Made by a program: the position numbers and the translations under genes
The notes under the pieces: model-generated
Seen by the model: only the letters and a program-made list of their open reading frames with translations
Database searches by the model: none
Told to the model about the DNA's origin: nothing
Shown: positions 35,717 through 45,501 of the stretch, one piece after another
Position numbering within the stretch: position 1 is the first letter of the stretch
Layout: every line of letters starts with the position of its first letter
Assembly: GCF_014695585.1 (NCBI RefSeq)
Contig: NZ_JACJON010000067.1
Span: forward strand, 248,001-312,000
Reading direction: 5' to 3'
DNA length: 64,000 bases
Source of the DNA: Microcoleus sp. FACHB-831
GTDB taxonomy: Bacteria > Cyanobacteriota > Cyanobacteriia > Cyanobacteriales > FACHB-T130

Positions 35717-36568
35717 ATGCAAAGCCTAAGTAGCTCCTCCTTAAATCAAAACTCCACAATCAAAACTCAAGATTATCAGCGCGATCCTTTCCTGGTAATT
35801 GAAGGTGTTTCTAAGGTTTATCCAACTACTACTGGCCCATATACTGTACTCGACAACGTAAATCTAACGGTCTATGAAGGGGAATTTATCTGTCTGATCG
35901 GTCACTCCGGTTGCGGTAAATCGACGCTGCTAAATATGGTGGCTGGGTTCGGAACGCCTACCAGTGGAGAGGTGCGACTGCAAACTAAGCGCATCAGCAA
36001 ACCAGGGCCAGATCGGATGATGGTGTTCCAAAATTATGCCCTGCTGCCTTGGATGACGGCTTTTGATAATGTCTACTTGGGCGTGGATGAGGTTTTTCCC
36101 CAAAAATCACGGTCGGAGAAGGTGGCGATCGTGCGGGAACATTTAGCTATGGTGGGTTTGGAGGAAGCTGCTAATAAAAAGCCAGGACAGTTGTCTGGGG
36201 GGATGAAGCAGCGGGTAGCGATCGCGAGGGCTTTAGCAATTCGTCCCCAAGTTTTGATTCTAGATGAACCGTTTGGCGCGTTGGATGCCATCACTAAAGA
36301 AGAGTTACAAGAAGAACTGCTGCAAATTTGGCGCGAACATCGGGTAACGGTGCTGATGATTACCCACGATATTGATGAAGCGCTGTTTCTGTCAGACCGC
36401 TTAGTGATGATGACCAACGGCCCATCTGCAAAAATTGGTGAGGTATTGAATATTCCTTTCCCTCGTCCCCGCGAGAGGGCACGCATTATGGAAGACCCGG
36501 AATACTACAACCTCCGCAACTACGCCTTAGACTTCCTCTACAACCGCTTTGCTCATGACGATACGTGA
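35717..36568 (+). CDS. nrtD: Nitrate ABC transporter ATPase
   Basis: A 283-residue ABC ATPase, second nucleotide-binding subunit of the nitrate importer. It has Walker A GHSGCGKST (about 61), Q-loop VFQNYALLPW, signature LSGGMKQR, Walker B VLILDEPFGALDA and H-loop ITHD. It matches the first 260 residues of NrtC closely and lacks its C-terminal domain. It is the last gene of the nirA-nrtABCD run; a new promoter follows before nrtP. Confidence 0.96.
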   Translation: MQSLSSSSLNQNSTIKTQDYQRDPFLVIEGVSKVYPTTTGPYTVLDNVNLTVYEGEFICLIGHSGCGKSTLLNMVAGFGTPTSGEVRLQTKRISKPGPDRMMVFQNYALLPWMTAFDNVYLGVDEVFPQKSRSEKVAIVREHLAMVGLEEAANKKPGQLSGGMKQRVAIARALAIRPQVLILDEPFGALDAITKEELQEELLQIWREHRVTVLMITHDIDEALFLSDRLVMMTNGPSAKIGEVLNIPFPRPRERARIMEDPEYYNLRNYALDFLYNRFAHDDT

Positions 36569-36803
36569 TGCAAATGGGGAATTGAGAATTGGCGATTAAA
36601 GATTGGCAAACTTTTCTTGGGGGTTGGGGATTGGTGAGAGTCCCCAGCCTATTTTCCTTTTTTTGACCCCACTCAAGGCTTTATCGCCCCTTATTATCAC
36701 CGCGACAGCAAGTTACCCACGAACACTCAGCCGTTGGAAATCAGCCGCATTTATGTAAAAAGCGCATACTAAAATGCATAAACTTCATAAAAACAAACAT
36801 TTT
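36569..36803. other. Spacer between nrtD and the nrtP promoter
   Basis: AT-rich, with short repeats GGGGAATTGAGAATTGG and GATTAAAGATTGG near 36577-36610. No gene is seen in the 425-nt interval to nrtP. Confidence 0.45.
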
Positions 36804-36845
36804 GTTACAAAGTATACTAAAACCCCAGGTTAACCAGAATAGTTT
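36804..36845 (+). promoter_or_regulatory. Probable NtcA-dependent promoter of nrtP
   Basis: GTT-N8-TAC at 36804-36817 differs from the NtcA consensus by one base. A TAN3T element, TAGTTT, begins exactly 22 nt later (36840-36845), the same geometry as the nirA promoter. Transcription would start near 36852, giving a leader of about 140 nt. Confidence 0.68.
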
Positions 36846-36993
36846 AAAGGAACAGAAAACCTAATGCCTCAGAAGACATATTTGAACTTTTAAAGGCAAT
36901 GACTGTTTAACCAAATTGAAGAAATACTCAAGTCTTAGCTAACAGTCAAACAGGGAAAAAATTTTAGAGGCAGCTAGCAGAGGCAGCATTTTC

Positions 36994-38538
36994 ATGCTTA
37001 AAGGATTAATTTCATTCACTGGTCGCTATCGCATATTACACCTGAGTTGGTTTGCCTTTTTCCTCACATTTGTGTGTTGGTTTAACTTTGCTCCCTTTGC
37101 TACGACGATTGGGAAAGAGCTACATCTAACACCTGAGCAAATCAAAACTTTGGGCATATGTAACCTTGCCCTAACGATACCAGCGCGGATCATCATTGGT
37201 ATGCTGCTGGATCGTTTTGGGCCGAGAATCACATACACAAGCCTGCTAGTATTTGCTGCTGTCCCCTGTTTGGCTACGGCCCTGTCGCAAGACTTTAACC
37301 AATTAGTCTTGAGCCGTCTGCTAATGGGAGTTGTGGGGTCTGGGTTTGTTGTGGGTATCCGGATGGTGTCGGAATGGTTCCCACCAAAAGATATCGGAAT
37401 TGCTCAAGGTATTTATGGCGGCTGGGGAAATTTTGGTGCCTTTGGAGCAGAGTTCGCGCTACCTACACTTGCAGTTGCGGGAGCATTTTTGAGCGGTGGA
37501 GCTACTAACTGGCGCTTGGCGATCGCTCTAACTGGCATTATTACAGCCCTCTATGGCGCGATCTACTACAACAACGTCCAAGATACGCCAACGGGTAAAG
37601 TTTACAAGAAACCCAAGAAAAGCGGGGGCATGGAAGTAACAAGCGTTAAAAGCTTTTACGCCATGATTGCCACGAACTTTGGATTGATTTTTGCATTAGG
37701 CTTATTAGCTTGGCGTTTGACGAAAGTTAAGTTCTTCGACGAGTCAGGAATGTATGTGGCTTGGGCGCTGTTAGCAGCACTGTATGCATACCAAACCTAC
37801 CAAGCTTGGCAGGTGAATCGCGAACTTTTGAGCGGACAAAAAACTTACGCTCCTTCCGAACGCTATCAATTCCGCCAAGTGGCGCTGCTGGAGTTAACTT
37901 ATATCACCAACTTTGGCTCTGAACTGGCTGCGGTTTCGATGTTACCGATGTTTTTTGAGAAGACATTTCAACTCGATCCAGATCCGGCAAAAGCCCACAT
38001 TATGGCGGGGATGATTGCAGCTACCTATCCCTTCTTGAATTTGATTTCTCGTCCCAGCGGTGGATTGATTTCTGACAAGTTTGGTAGCCGCAAGTGGACG
38101 ATGACAATTGTTAGCGTCGGTATTGGGATCGGCTATCTGCTAGCTCACAATATCAACTCCAATTGGCCTATCCCCTTGGCGATCGCTGTCACAATGTTTT
38201 CCGCCTACTTTGCCCAAGCTGGCTGCGGTGCAACTTACAGTATCGTGCCGCTAATTAAAAAGGACATCACCGGGCAAATTGCTGGAAATGTGGGTGCTTA
38301 CGGCAACTTCGGCGGTGTAGTTTATCTAACGATATTCAGCTTAACCGATGCACCGACTTTGTTTACCACGATGGGCGTGTCGGCTTTGATATGCGCTTTC
38401 TTGTGTGCATTCTTCCTCAAAGAACCAAAAGGTTCCTTTGCCTCAGAGTATGAAGGCGAAAAAACCGCAAGCGAATCGCTGGGAGATGATATTTTGCTAG
38501 ACGGGAAAAAAAGAGCCGAAGGCTACTTTAAAAATTAG
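36994..38538 (+). CDS. nrtP: MFS nitrate/nitrite permease (NrtP/NapA type)
   Basis: A 514-residue major facilitator with about 12 membrane helices. Both nitrate signature regions of the nitrate/nitrite porter family are present: GIYGGWGNFGAFG (about 139-151) and GNVGAYGNFGG (about 431-441). MFS motif A (GMLLDRFGPR, RPSGGLISDKFGSRK) appears in both halves. The long loop after the sixth helix is typical of cyanobacterial NrtP. It has its own NtcA-type promoter and lies between nrtD and narB. It duplicates the task of the upstream ABC importer. Confidence 0.93.
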   Translation: MLKGLISFTGRYRILHLSWFAFFLTFVCWFNFAPFATTIGKELHLTPEQIKTLGICNLALTIPARIIIGMLLDRFGPRITYTSLLVFAAVPCLATALSQDFNQLVLSRLLMGVVGSGFVVGIRMVSEWFPPKDIGIAQGIYGGWGNFGAFGAEFALPTLAVAGAFLSGGATNWRLAIALTGIITALYGAIYYNNVQDTPTGKVYKKPKKSGGMEVTSVKSFYAMIATNFGLIFALGLLAWRLTKVKFFDESGMYVAWALLAALYAYQTYQAWQVNRELLSGQKTYAPSERYQFRQVALLELTYITNFGSELAAVSMLPMFFEKTFQLDPDPAKAHIMAGMIAATYPFLNLISRPSGGLISDKFGSRKWTMTIVSVGIGIGYLLAHNINSNWPIPLAIAVTMFSAYFAQAGCGATYSIVPLIKKDITGQIAGNVGAYGNFGGVVYLTIFSLTDAPTLFTTMGVSALICAFLCAFFLKEPKGSFASEYEGEKTASESLGDDILLDGKKRAEGYFKN

Positions 38539-38679
38539 GTCTTGCATTAAGGGGCAAACTTGCGATTGAGCAATAGTGACTACGAATACAGAATGCGGAA
38601 CATCAATAAGTAAAAAGTAACTAAGAGTTGATTGTTTCGCATTCACTCCTCTGTATAGAGCGATTAGGGTTAAACTGCT

Positions 38680-40911
38680 ATGACTGACACAACCAAAACA
38701 CTATGCCCCTACTGCGGCGTTGGCTGTGGACTAGAGGTTTCACCACCAGCAAGACCAGGTAAGCCTATAAATAGGGATAGTCAAGGAAATCCCATCTGGA
38801 AAGTGCAGGGCGATCGCGCTCATCCCTCCAGTCAGGGAATGGTTTGTGTCAAAGGTGCTACTATCGCCGAGTCAATCTCCAAAGATCGGTTGCTTTACCC
38901 AATGGTGCGCGACTCCCTCGACCAACCCCTGCGCCGCGCTAGTTGGGAAGAAGCTTTAACTCGCGTAGTAGATGCAATAAAAAAAACGCTTGCAACTCAA
39001 GGGCCAGAAGCAGTTTGCATGTATGGCTCCGGTCAGTTGCAAACTGAAGATTACTATGTCGCCCAAAAACTGCTCAAAGGATGTCTAAGCACTAATAACT
39101 TTGATTCCAACTCGCGCTTGTGCATGTCTAGCGCAGTTGCGGGCTATACGCAGAGCTTCGGCTCAGATGGTCCTCCCTGCTGTTACGAAGACCTAGACCT
39201 CACAGACTGTGCCTTTCTTATTGGCACTAATACAGCCGAGTGTCACCCAATTATCTTCAACCGACTGCGGAAACACCACAAGAAAAATAGCAATGTCAAA
39301 ATGATTGTGGTCGATCCGCGCTGCACTACTACGGCTGAAGCGGCAGATTTACATCTGGCAATTAAACCAGGGACTGATATAGATTTACTCAATGGTATCG
39401 CTCACCTGCTTCATCGGTGGGGCAAAATTGATACCATGTTCCTTGATGAATGCACGCAGAACTTTCCGGCTTTTGCCAGCGCGATCGCTCATTACCCACC
39501 AGAAGTAGTCGCTCAACGCTGTGGCATTTCGCAAAAAGATCTCGAAACAGCGGCGCGTTACTGGGGTGATTCCCAGCGCGTTCTTTCTATGTGGTCGATG
39601 GGCGTCAACCAATCGAGCGAAGGAACGGCTAAAGTTCGCACTATTATAAATTTGCACCTGATGACTGGTCAGATTGGCAAGCCAGGAGCAGGCCCATTTT
39701 CCCTTACTGGTCAGCCCAACGCTATGGGGGGAAGGGAAACGGGCGGACTCAGCCACATTCTGCCCGGATATCGGTTGGTGAAAAATCCTCAACATCGAGC
39801 CGAATTAGAGGAGTTATGGGGGCTGAATCCCGGACAAATTTCTCCCCTTCCTGGAAAAGCAGCGTGGGACATCGTTACAGGTCTTGAGACAGGTGATGTG
39901 GGGGTGCTGTGGATTGCTTCGACCAACCCAGCAGTCAGTTTGCCGGATTTGGAGCGTTCAAAAGCAGCAATGCGGCGATCGCCTTTTACTGTTTACCAAG
40001 ACGCCTACTACCCCACAGAAACAACAGCTTTTGCTCACGTACTGCTACCTGCTTCACAGTGGGGCGAAAAAACGGGCACGATGACCAACTCCGAGAGGAT
40101 GGTAACGCTCTGCGAGGCGTTCAAAAATCCCCCCGGCGAAGCTAAAGCAGATTGGGAAATTTTTGCAGAAATAGCTCGTAGATTGGGATTTGCCGACAAG
40201 TTTGCCTTCAATACATCAGCTGAAATCTATGACGAATGGGTGCAGGTGACGAAAGGGCGTCTTTGCGATATGAGCGGCCTAAGTCACGAGCTGCTACGCA
40301 AAAATGGCCCAACTCAATGGCCCTGTCCCGCCGAAAATGGAACAGAGGGAGATGATTCCCCAATCCAAAATCCAAAATCCAAAATCCAAAATCCGAAGCG
40401 GCTTTACACAGACCTTCGCTTTGCGACACCGGACGGACGCGCCCGGTTTGGTGCGTACCACTCGCGGGGTTTAGCAGAACCGCCAGATCCAAATTATCCA
40501 TTTGTGCTTACTACTGGTCGTCTATACGGCCACTGGCACACCCAAACTCGCACTGGTCGGATTGAAAAGATTCGCCAGATGCATCCTAACCCGTTTATTG
40601 AGATTCATCCCCGCGATGCGATCGCGCTGGGAGTTCAGGAGAACGATTTGATAGAAGTGCGATCGCGTCGCGGAATGGCTCGCTTCCCTGCTCAAATAAC
40701 AAAGGCAATTCCCCCCGGTACTGTTTTTGTGCCCATGCACTGGGGCAGTCTCTGGGCAGACCAAGCCGAAGCCAACGCCCTCACTCACGCAATATCTTGC
40801 CCGGAGTCAAAACAACCTGAATTAAAAGCCTGTGCGGTGCAGCTATTGCCTGTCGCAGCTATCTCCTTAAGAGTTGAGGAGCAACCCAAGTCTACTCCTG
40901 TTTCTGTTTAA
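38680..40911 (+). CDS. narB: Ferredoxin-dependent nitrate reductase
   Basis: A 743-residue molybdopterin enzyme reducing nitrate to nitrite with electrons from ferredoxin. The [4Fe-4S] ligands are CPYCGVGC at the N-terminus and GMVCVKGA (about 57). The molybdopterin domains carry [13 protein letters not shown] with the Mo-ligand Cys (about 148) and [13 protein letters not shown], and the C-terminal binding domain has [18 protein letters not shown] linker near residues 561-572 has [12 protein letters not shown], encoded by a heptamer repeat. Without that insert the length is normal. A terminator follows at 40918. Confidence 0.96.
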   Translation: MTDTTKTLCPYCGVGCGLEVSPPARPGKPINRDSQGNPIWKVQGDRAHPSSQGMVCVKGATIAESISKDRLLYPMVRDSLDQPLRRASWEEALTRVVDAIKKTLATQGPEAVCMYGSGQLQTEDYYVAQKLLKGCLSTNNFDSNSRLCMSSAVAGYTQSFGSDGPPCCYEDLDLTDCAFLIGTNTAECHPIIFNRLRKHHKKNSNVKMIVVDPRCTTTAEAADLHLAIKPGTDIDLLNGIAHLLHRWGKIDTMFLDECTQNFPAFASAIAHYPPEVVAQRCGISQKDLETAARYWGDSQRVLSMWSMGVNQSSEGTAKVRTIINLHLMTGQIGKPGAGPFSLTGQPNAMGGRETGGLSHILPGYRLVKNPQHRAELEELWGLNPGQISPLPGKAAWDIVTGLETGDVGVLWIASTNPAVSLPDLERSKAAMRRSPFTVYQDAYYPTETTAFAHVLLPASQWGEKTGTMTNSERMVTLCEAFKNPPGEAKADWEIFAEIARRLGFADKFAFNTSAEIYDEWVQVTKGRLCDMSGLSHELLRKNGPTQWPCPAENGTEGDDSPIQNPKSKIQNPKRLYTDLRFATPDGRARFGAYHSRGLAEPPDPNYPFVLTTGRLYGHWHTQTRTGRIEKIRQMHPNPFIEIHPRDAIALGVQENDLIEVRSRRGMARFPAQITKAIPPGTVFVPMHWGSLWADQAEANALTHAISCPESKQPELKACAVQLLPVAAISLRVEEQPKSTPVSV
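40362..40394 (+). repeat. Heptanucleotide short tandem repeat inside narB
   Basis: About four and a half copies of CCAAAAT. Such short tandemly repeated repetitive (STRR) sequences are normally intergenic in cyanobacteria. Here the array is translated as [12 protein letters not shown] and keeps the frame. Confidence 0.85.
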
Positions 40912-40917
40912 ATTGAG

Positions 40918-40943
40918 CTGCCAGATAGAATTCTGGCAGTTTT
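40918..40943 (+). terminator. Rho-independent terminator of narB
   Basis: CTGCCAGA (40918-40925) and TCTGGCAG (40932-40939) form an 8-bp stem with a 6-nt loop followed by TTTT, starting 7 nt after the narB stop. Confidence 0.8.
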
Positions 40944-41174
40944 CGTTACTTCAGAAAAAAATAAATTTATATAGAAAGCAGATAAGGCGATATGAAGCAT
41001 AGAGCGTCGGTAATCTGCGATCGCGGCCATTCCTATACCTAAGAGCGGATTTAGACCTTGGGAATTAGTTATTTAAGCTAAAAAAGTTGTTTTAAATACA
41101 TCAATATTGTTGATTTAAGCTTAACTTAACGATGCTCTCTAGCTCGACAATGTATGTTTTGTCGAGGAGAATTT

Positions 41175-42557
41175 ATGTCATCAAATGTTCCAGATCGAAC
41201 AACAGCGATCGCTGCTAACAATCCCGCTATATCTCCAAATGCCTCAGATATAACTCGCGACCTTACCTATCAGCAAACCCTCCTCGCCAGCGCCATTATC
41301 GGAATTGCTGGGGGATTAGTCGCAACTGCTTATTACTACGTTCTAGAAGCAAGCCTGCACTTTGTCTGGCATTACCTGCCGCACGCCCTCGAACCTTATT
41401 TCCCTTCTGCAATTCAATCCTGGAACTATATCTTGATCGCTACTACTATTGGTGGCTTTCTAGTTGGCCTAACGCTACACTTTATGGGTCTGCCAGGGGA
41501 AGTTTCCTTTGTAGTGGATCAAGTACACGATCCAGGCAAAATTTCTGTGCGCCAAACCCCGGCAATGATTGTCGCCTCTCTGTTTTCAATTACCGCTGGT
41601 GGTAGCGCTGGGCCAGAAGCCCCACTCGTGCAAATCAATGGCAGCTTTGGAGGTTGGTTGGGTTCGCGCCTCAAACTACCAATCGCTACAACCCGCGTGC
41701 TGACTTTCTGCGGTATGAGTGCTGCACTGGGCGCATTTTTTGGTGCGCCTCTGGGTGGGGCACTGTTTGCCCTAGAACTCCCCCATCGCCGAGGGCTGGA
41801 ATATTACGAAGCTCTAATTCCTGCGGTTGTTTCAGCTATTCTGAGCTTTTTTGTGTTTCGGTTTAACACGGGGCTGACGATTGGTGGTATGTACCATTTT
41901 GCTGCTGTTCCCAAGTTGTCCCTCATGAATTTAGTTGAAGGCGCAGTACTGGGGGCGCTAGGGGCGTTGGTTGCTGTTATTTTTATTTTTGTCTTTCGCA
42001 GCATCGGGCATCTAGCTGAAACTATTTCCAAACGGCCCATTGTGCTGGCTACTATAGGAGGTTTATCGATTGGGCTAATTGCTTTAGCATTCCCTCAAAC
42101 GCTGTTTTTTGGCGAAAGAGAGATTGCAACTATTATCGAAACAGGGCCGAGTCTGGGAGTTAAATTGCTATTGTTAATTGCCTTAGCAAAAATGCTGGCT
42201 GTCAGCTGTACTCTGCACTCTGGTTTTCGGGGAGGATTTATCTTTCCGCTGTTTTATATTGGTGGGACAGTAGGCTTGGCTCTAGCTCTATCTTTTCCCC
42301 AAATTCACCCGACAATCGGCACGCTCTGCATGATGGGAGCGGTGAATGTGGCGATAACAAAAACGCCGATCAGTACTACTATAATTCTCAGCGTACTTTC
42401 TGACACGGCAATGGTTCCCGTCTTGGCGATCGCTTGTTTGGTTAGTTTCTTGTTGACTACTCAAGTATCTTTAATCAAGACGCAGCGATCGCGATCGCAA
42501 ATAGTTGCCGAACCAACTCAAACCTCGCCTGCCGAAGCCTGCTCGGTCGCTACATAA
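41175..42557 (+). CDS. ClC-family anion channel/transporter
   Basis: A 460-residue ClC protein with about ten to twelve hydrophobic segments. ATG 41175 is chosen because GAGGAG (41164-41169) stands 5 nt before it; ATG 41154 would place this site inside the gene. Family motifs: GGSAGPEAPLVQINGSFG, where the Glu aligns with the gating glutamate, GAFFGAPLGGALFALELPHR and a late HSGFRGGFIFPLFYIGG. The position of the internal proton glutamate reads Leu (FALEL), and the GSGIP selectivity motif is replaced by MGLPGEV. It lies between narB and the nitrate-reductase-associated gene, so nitrate or nitrite is a possible substrate. Confidence 0.88.
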   Translation: MSSNVPDRTTAIAANNPAISPNASDITRDLTYQQTLLASAIIGIAGGLVATAYYYVLEASLHFVWHYLPHALEPYFPSAIQSWNYILIATTIGGFLVGLTLHFMGLPGEVSFVVDQVHDPGKISVRQTPAMIVASLFSITAGGSAGPEAPLVQINGSFGGWLGSRLKLPIATTRVLTFCGMSAALGAFFGAPLGGALFALELPHRRGLEYYEALIPAVVSAILSFFVFRFNTGLTIGGMYHFAAVPKLSLMNLVEGAVLGALGALVAVIFIFVFRSIGHLAETISKRPIVLATIGGLSIGLIALAFPQTLFFGEREIATIIETGPSLGVKLLLLIALAKMLAVSCTLHSGFRGGFIFPLFYIGGTVGLALALSFPQIHPTIGTLCMMGAVNVAITKTPISTTIILSVLSDTAMVPVLAIACLVSFLLTTQVSLIKTQRSRSQIVAEPTQTSPAEACSVAT

Positions 42558-42581
42558 AACTATTGTTAATTATTAGTCGCC

Positions 42582-43052
42582 ATGAGTGATTTCTTTGAAT
42601 TTGAAGCGGACTTTGTAGATTCTCTCCGCTGCATTCCCATGCAAGTGCGTATGAAATTAGACACTTGCGGTGTCAAACTTAAATTGTCGCATTGGCACGA
42701 TCTCACAGATGACGAGCGTCAAGCCCTCGTAGACTTGTCCTGCACAACAGAAAAAGAAAGTCAAGCCTATCGGGAATTTTTGCACAAATTAATTCTAGAA
42801 CGCACGGGTACGCCAGCAAGCGATCTGCCAGTTGAAGACAGCCCCGCATGGATGGATGCAAAAACTGTGCCACCCAGTATTAACGAGAAGGCGCAAGAAT
42901 TGGGGCTGACGGTGACACCTTCGCAGTGGGCTTCTCTAACTCCATTGCAGCGGTTTGCCCTAATTAAACTCAGTCGCGCCAGTCACGAAAATAAGAACTT
43001 TTTACCAGCGCTTCAGGAATTTAAGCTTTTTCCTTCCTATCAAGAAATGTGA
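42582..43052 (+). CDS. Nitrate reductase-associated protein (TIGR02664-like)
   Basis: A 156-residue soluble protein. FEFEADFVDSLRCIPMQVRMKLDTCGVKLKL at the start and TPSQWASLTPLQRFALIKLSR near the end are the pattern of the family found next to nitrate reductase genes in cyanobacteria and other bacteria. The biochemical role is unknown; a part in NarB assembly or activity is inferred from location. It follows the ClC gene by 24 nt and is probably co-transcribed with it. Confidence 0.85.
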   Translation: MSDFFEFEADFVDSLRCIPMQVRMKLDTCGVKLKLSHWHDLTDDERQALVDLSCTTEKESQAYREFLHKLILERTGTPASDLPVEDSPAWMDAKTVPPSINEKAQELGLTVTPSQWASLTPLQRFALIKLSRASHENKNFLPALQEFKLFPSYQEM

Positions 43053-43151
43053 AAAAATTTGTCCCTAGCTTGCAGCGACCTGGGCATTAGGTTAAAAACA
43101 ACCGTAGCGATCGCGATCGCTCTGCTGCTCAAATCTACCCTAACTATCAAT

Positions 43152-44078
43152 ATGCCTTTCACTGCTCGCGTCATTTCATGCCAAGAGTGGGGTGCCAGAA
43201 GCCCAAAAGAATGGCCAGAGGAAACAACCCCCAAATATGTCATCATCCACCATACCGATACCCCCAATCCACCAAACGATATCTCCAAAAAAACTGAGGA
43301 CGGAGCCAAAAGATTTGCTCGTAGTGTCCAAAATACCCACATGGATATTTTTGGCTGGAATGATTCCGGCCACAATTTTTTGAATACCACTGGGGGCGTC
43401 CTCCTAGAAGGAAGACAGGGCAGTTTAGCAAAAATCAAGCAGGGTTTGTGCGTTCGCTCCGCCCATGCTGGAAACCCTCTGGGCAACGAGTCACCAGGAA
43501 TTGAAAATGAAGGTCGGTTTATGACCTACCAAATGGGGGAAAAACAATGGAATAGTTTAGTAGATTTATGTGTTTCGCTTTGCAGTACGTGCCGCATTCC
43601 TCCTGAAAATATAAAAGGCCATAGAGACTTTTCTCCCACTGACTGCCCTGGCGATTGGCTCTACAGCCAACTGCCGCGTTTGCGTCAAGCCGTAAAGCAA
43701 AAGTTAAATACTCTTACGAGTGGGACAGACGAGTCTTTAAGACTTGGCTCAGTGGGGGCAAAAGTCAAACAGTTGCAACAGCTATTGCGAGATAAAGGAT
43801 TTAATCCCGGCCCCATTGATGGCAGTTTTGGTTCTGGTACAGAGATTGGTGTGAAAGCTTTTCAAAAGTCGGTAGGACTGACGGCAGATGGAATTGTTGG
43901 TAATACCACTTGGACGGCGCTGACTAATCCATCAAAGCCAATTCCCATCAGCTTGATTAATATGTGCAAGTATTATAAAGGCTTGCCTAACCAAGATGAG
44001 GCATTGACTTGGCTTCAGAAGCAAATTCCTCAATCAGTTCTCGATGAGTTTGCCAAAAAATGGCGCGATCAAAGTTAA
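43152..44078 (+). CDS. N-acetylmuramoyl-L-alanine amidase with peptidoglycan-binding domain
   Basis: About 308 residues. The PGRP/Amidase_2 domain opens with ISCQEWGARSPKEW and has zinc ligands in VIIHHTDTP (His), and HRDFSPTDCPG (His and Cys). From about residue 190 a PG_binding_1 domain follows (LRLGSVGAKVKQLQQLLRDKGF, DGSFGSGTEIGVKAFQKSVGL). It cleaves the bond between MurNAc and L-Ala in peptidoglycan. The frame is open upstream to TTG 43059; that extension (LKTTVAIAIALLLKSTLTI) is partly HIP1-encoded but could be a signal peptide, so the start is uncertain. Confidence 0.88.
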   Translation: MPFTARVISCQEWGARSPKEWPEETTPKYVIIHHTDTPNPPNDISKKTEDGAKRFARSVQNTHMDIFGWNDSGHNFLNTTGGVLLEGRQGSLAKIKQGLCVRSAHAGNPLGNESPGIENEGRFMTYQMGEKQWNSLVDLCVSLCSTCRIPPENIKGHRDFSPTDCPGDWLYSQLPRLRQAVKQKLNTLTSGTDESLRLGSVGAKVKQLQQLLRDKGFNPGPIDGSFGSGTEIGVKAFQKSVGLTADGIVGNTTWTALTNPSKPIPISLINMCKYYKGLPNQDEALTWLQKQIPQSVLDEFAKKWRDQS

Positions 44079-44101
44079 TAGATCTGACATCAGTAGTAGT
44101 T

Positions 44102-44123
44102 GGGTGGGCCGTGCCCACCACCC
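44102..44123. repeat. GTGGGC palindrome, third copy
   Basis: GGTGGGC (44103-44109) and GCCCACC (44113-44119) between the convergent amidase and M48 genes. Same core as 5587-5609 and 14912-14936; it may help end both transcripts. Confidence 0.65.
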
Positions 44124-44285
44124 TTAAATTTTCAGGCGCGTGCGACAACGCATTTAAGGATGACTATTTAAGGTCTTCAAAAGATTGCTAATATGGCCGC
44201 TTATTAGTAAATTCTTTTTACCTAAAAACAAGATAGCGATCGCGATTAATCAGCGCGATCGCCCTCAACTCACCGCTACTAAATT

Positions 44286-45152
44286 CTATTTTGCGCTTGG
44301 CAAACGAGGAGCAATATATTTAGCAAATTCCTCGCGCCCTTTCTGCAAATTAGCTGGAACTCCCTGGGGATAATTTTTAGTAATTTCAGCTTGCAAGCGT
44401 TGAACTCGGTTTTCAGGGCTGGGGTGGCTGCTGAAGAACTCCGGGGACTTGCTGCCACTCCTTGCGGCTCCCAAAATTTTCATTACTTCTACCATAGCCC
44501 GAGGGTCGTAGCCAGCTTCACTCATAAAGCGCACGCCCAAGCGATCGCTTTCCAGTTCGTCTTCGCGTCCGTAACGCAGGCTAACTACTTGGTTAACCGC
44601 TTGGGCAAGAACGGCAGCCTTTCTTCCACCATCATTGCTATCACTTGCTGCAACCCCAACTGCGGTTACTACAGCTTGACCTAACTGCTGCTTGGCTAAA
44701 TGTTCGGCACCGTGTCGCGCAACAACGTGTCCAGCTTCGTGACCCAGCACGCCCGCCAGTTGCGCTGAGGATGAAAGACGCCGCAGCAGACCAACGGTAA
44801 TAAAAATCTGACCTCCTGGCAGGGCGAAGGCATTGACGGTTTGAGGATCGCGCAGCAGATGGAATTCAAAGGGATAACCTGAACTCTGGGCGACGGACTT
44901 CTGCACCACCTGCCCTCCTATCTTGTCAATATATTGCTGGAGCGCCTGGTCTTGGTCAAGACCGCCAAATTTATTGGCCATTTGCGATCGCGACTGCACT
45001 CCCAAAGCAATCTCTTGACGTGGTGTTAGCTGCACGCGCTGCTTTTCCCCTGTTATCGGGTTAGTCACCGTAGTAGTGCAGTATGCGATCAGCCCAAATA
45101 TCAGCGTTAATAACGCAATACCCAACCGCACCAGTGGTGGAGCATTTCTCAC
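44286..45152 (-). CDS. M48 family metalloprotease
   Basis: A 288-residue zinc protease. The zinc motif HEAGHVVARH (about 138) has both His and the catalytic Glu, and the third ligand Glu lies in RYGREDELESDRLG. The N-terminal hydrophobic stretch (LGIALLTLIFGLIAYC) is a signal or anchor; the Cys fits a poor lipobox. Related cyanobacterial proteins resemble BepA/Oma1-type quality control proteases. The C-terminus is short, without TPRs. It is convergent with the amidase. Confidence 0.9.
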   Translation of the reverse strand: MRNAPPLVRLGIALLTLIFGLIAYCTTTVTNPITGEKQRVQLTPRQEIALGVQSRSQMANKFGGLDQDQALQQYIDKIGGQVVQKSVAQSSGYPFEFHLLRDPQTVNAFALPGGQIFITVGLLRRLSSSAQLAGVLGHEAGHVVARHGAEHLAKQQLGQAVVTAVGVAASDSNDGGRKAAVLAQAVNQVVSLRYGREDELESDRLGVRFMSEAGYDPRAMVEVMKILGAARSGSKSPEFFSSHPSPENRVQRLQAEITKNYPQGVPANLQKGREEFAKYIAPRLPSAK

Positions 45153-45501
45153 CGCTTTTCTCCCAATTTTTGCTCAGAAGATTACCACATTTTTAGGCAA
45201 TAACGCATCAGCCCGGAGGATAATTATCCAGCTTTTGCTTAACTTGGGTGCGTTTTTATATGTAATCTCTAAAACATAGTATTTAGCTATAAAATTTAAA
45301 CATATTTAACAAATTTTAGTATGTTAAAAAAGATTAATTAATAAGATCTCTCTGCTAAAAAGGAAACAATTTTAATAAAATTAATTAAGCAGTATGCCAT
45401 TCGAGTAGTATTAAATTATTGCTAAGGTTTCAGGTATAAAATATAGCTTAATTTTAGGATAGAGTGTTATTAAAAACAGTAAGTGGGCAAAAAGAGGTTG
45501 A
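45153..45501. other. AT-rich divergent intergenic region
   Basis: No gene. Very AT-rich from about 45280 to 45460, likely holding the promoters of the two divergent genes. Confidence 0.5.
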
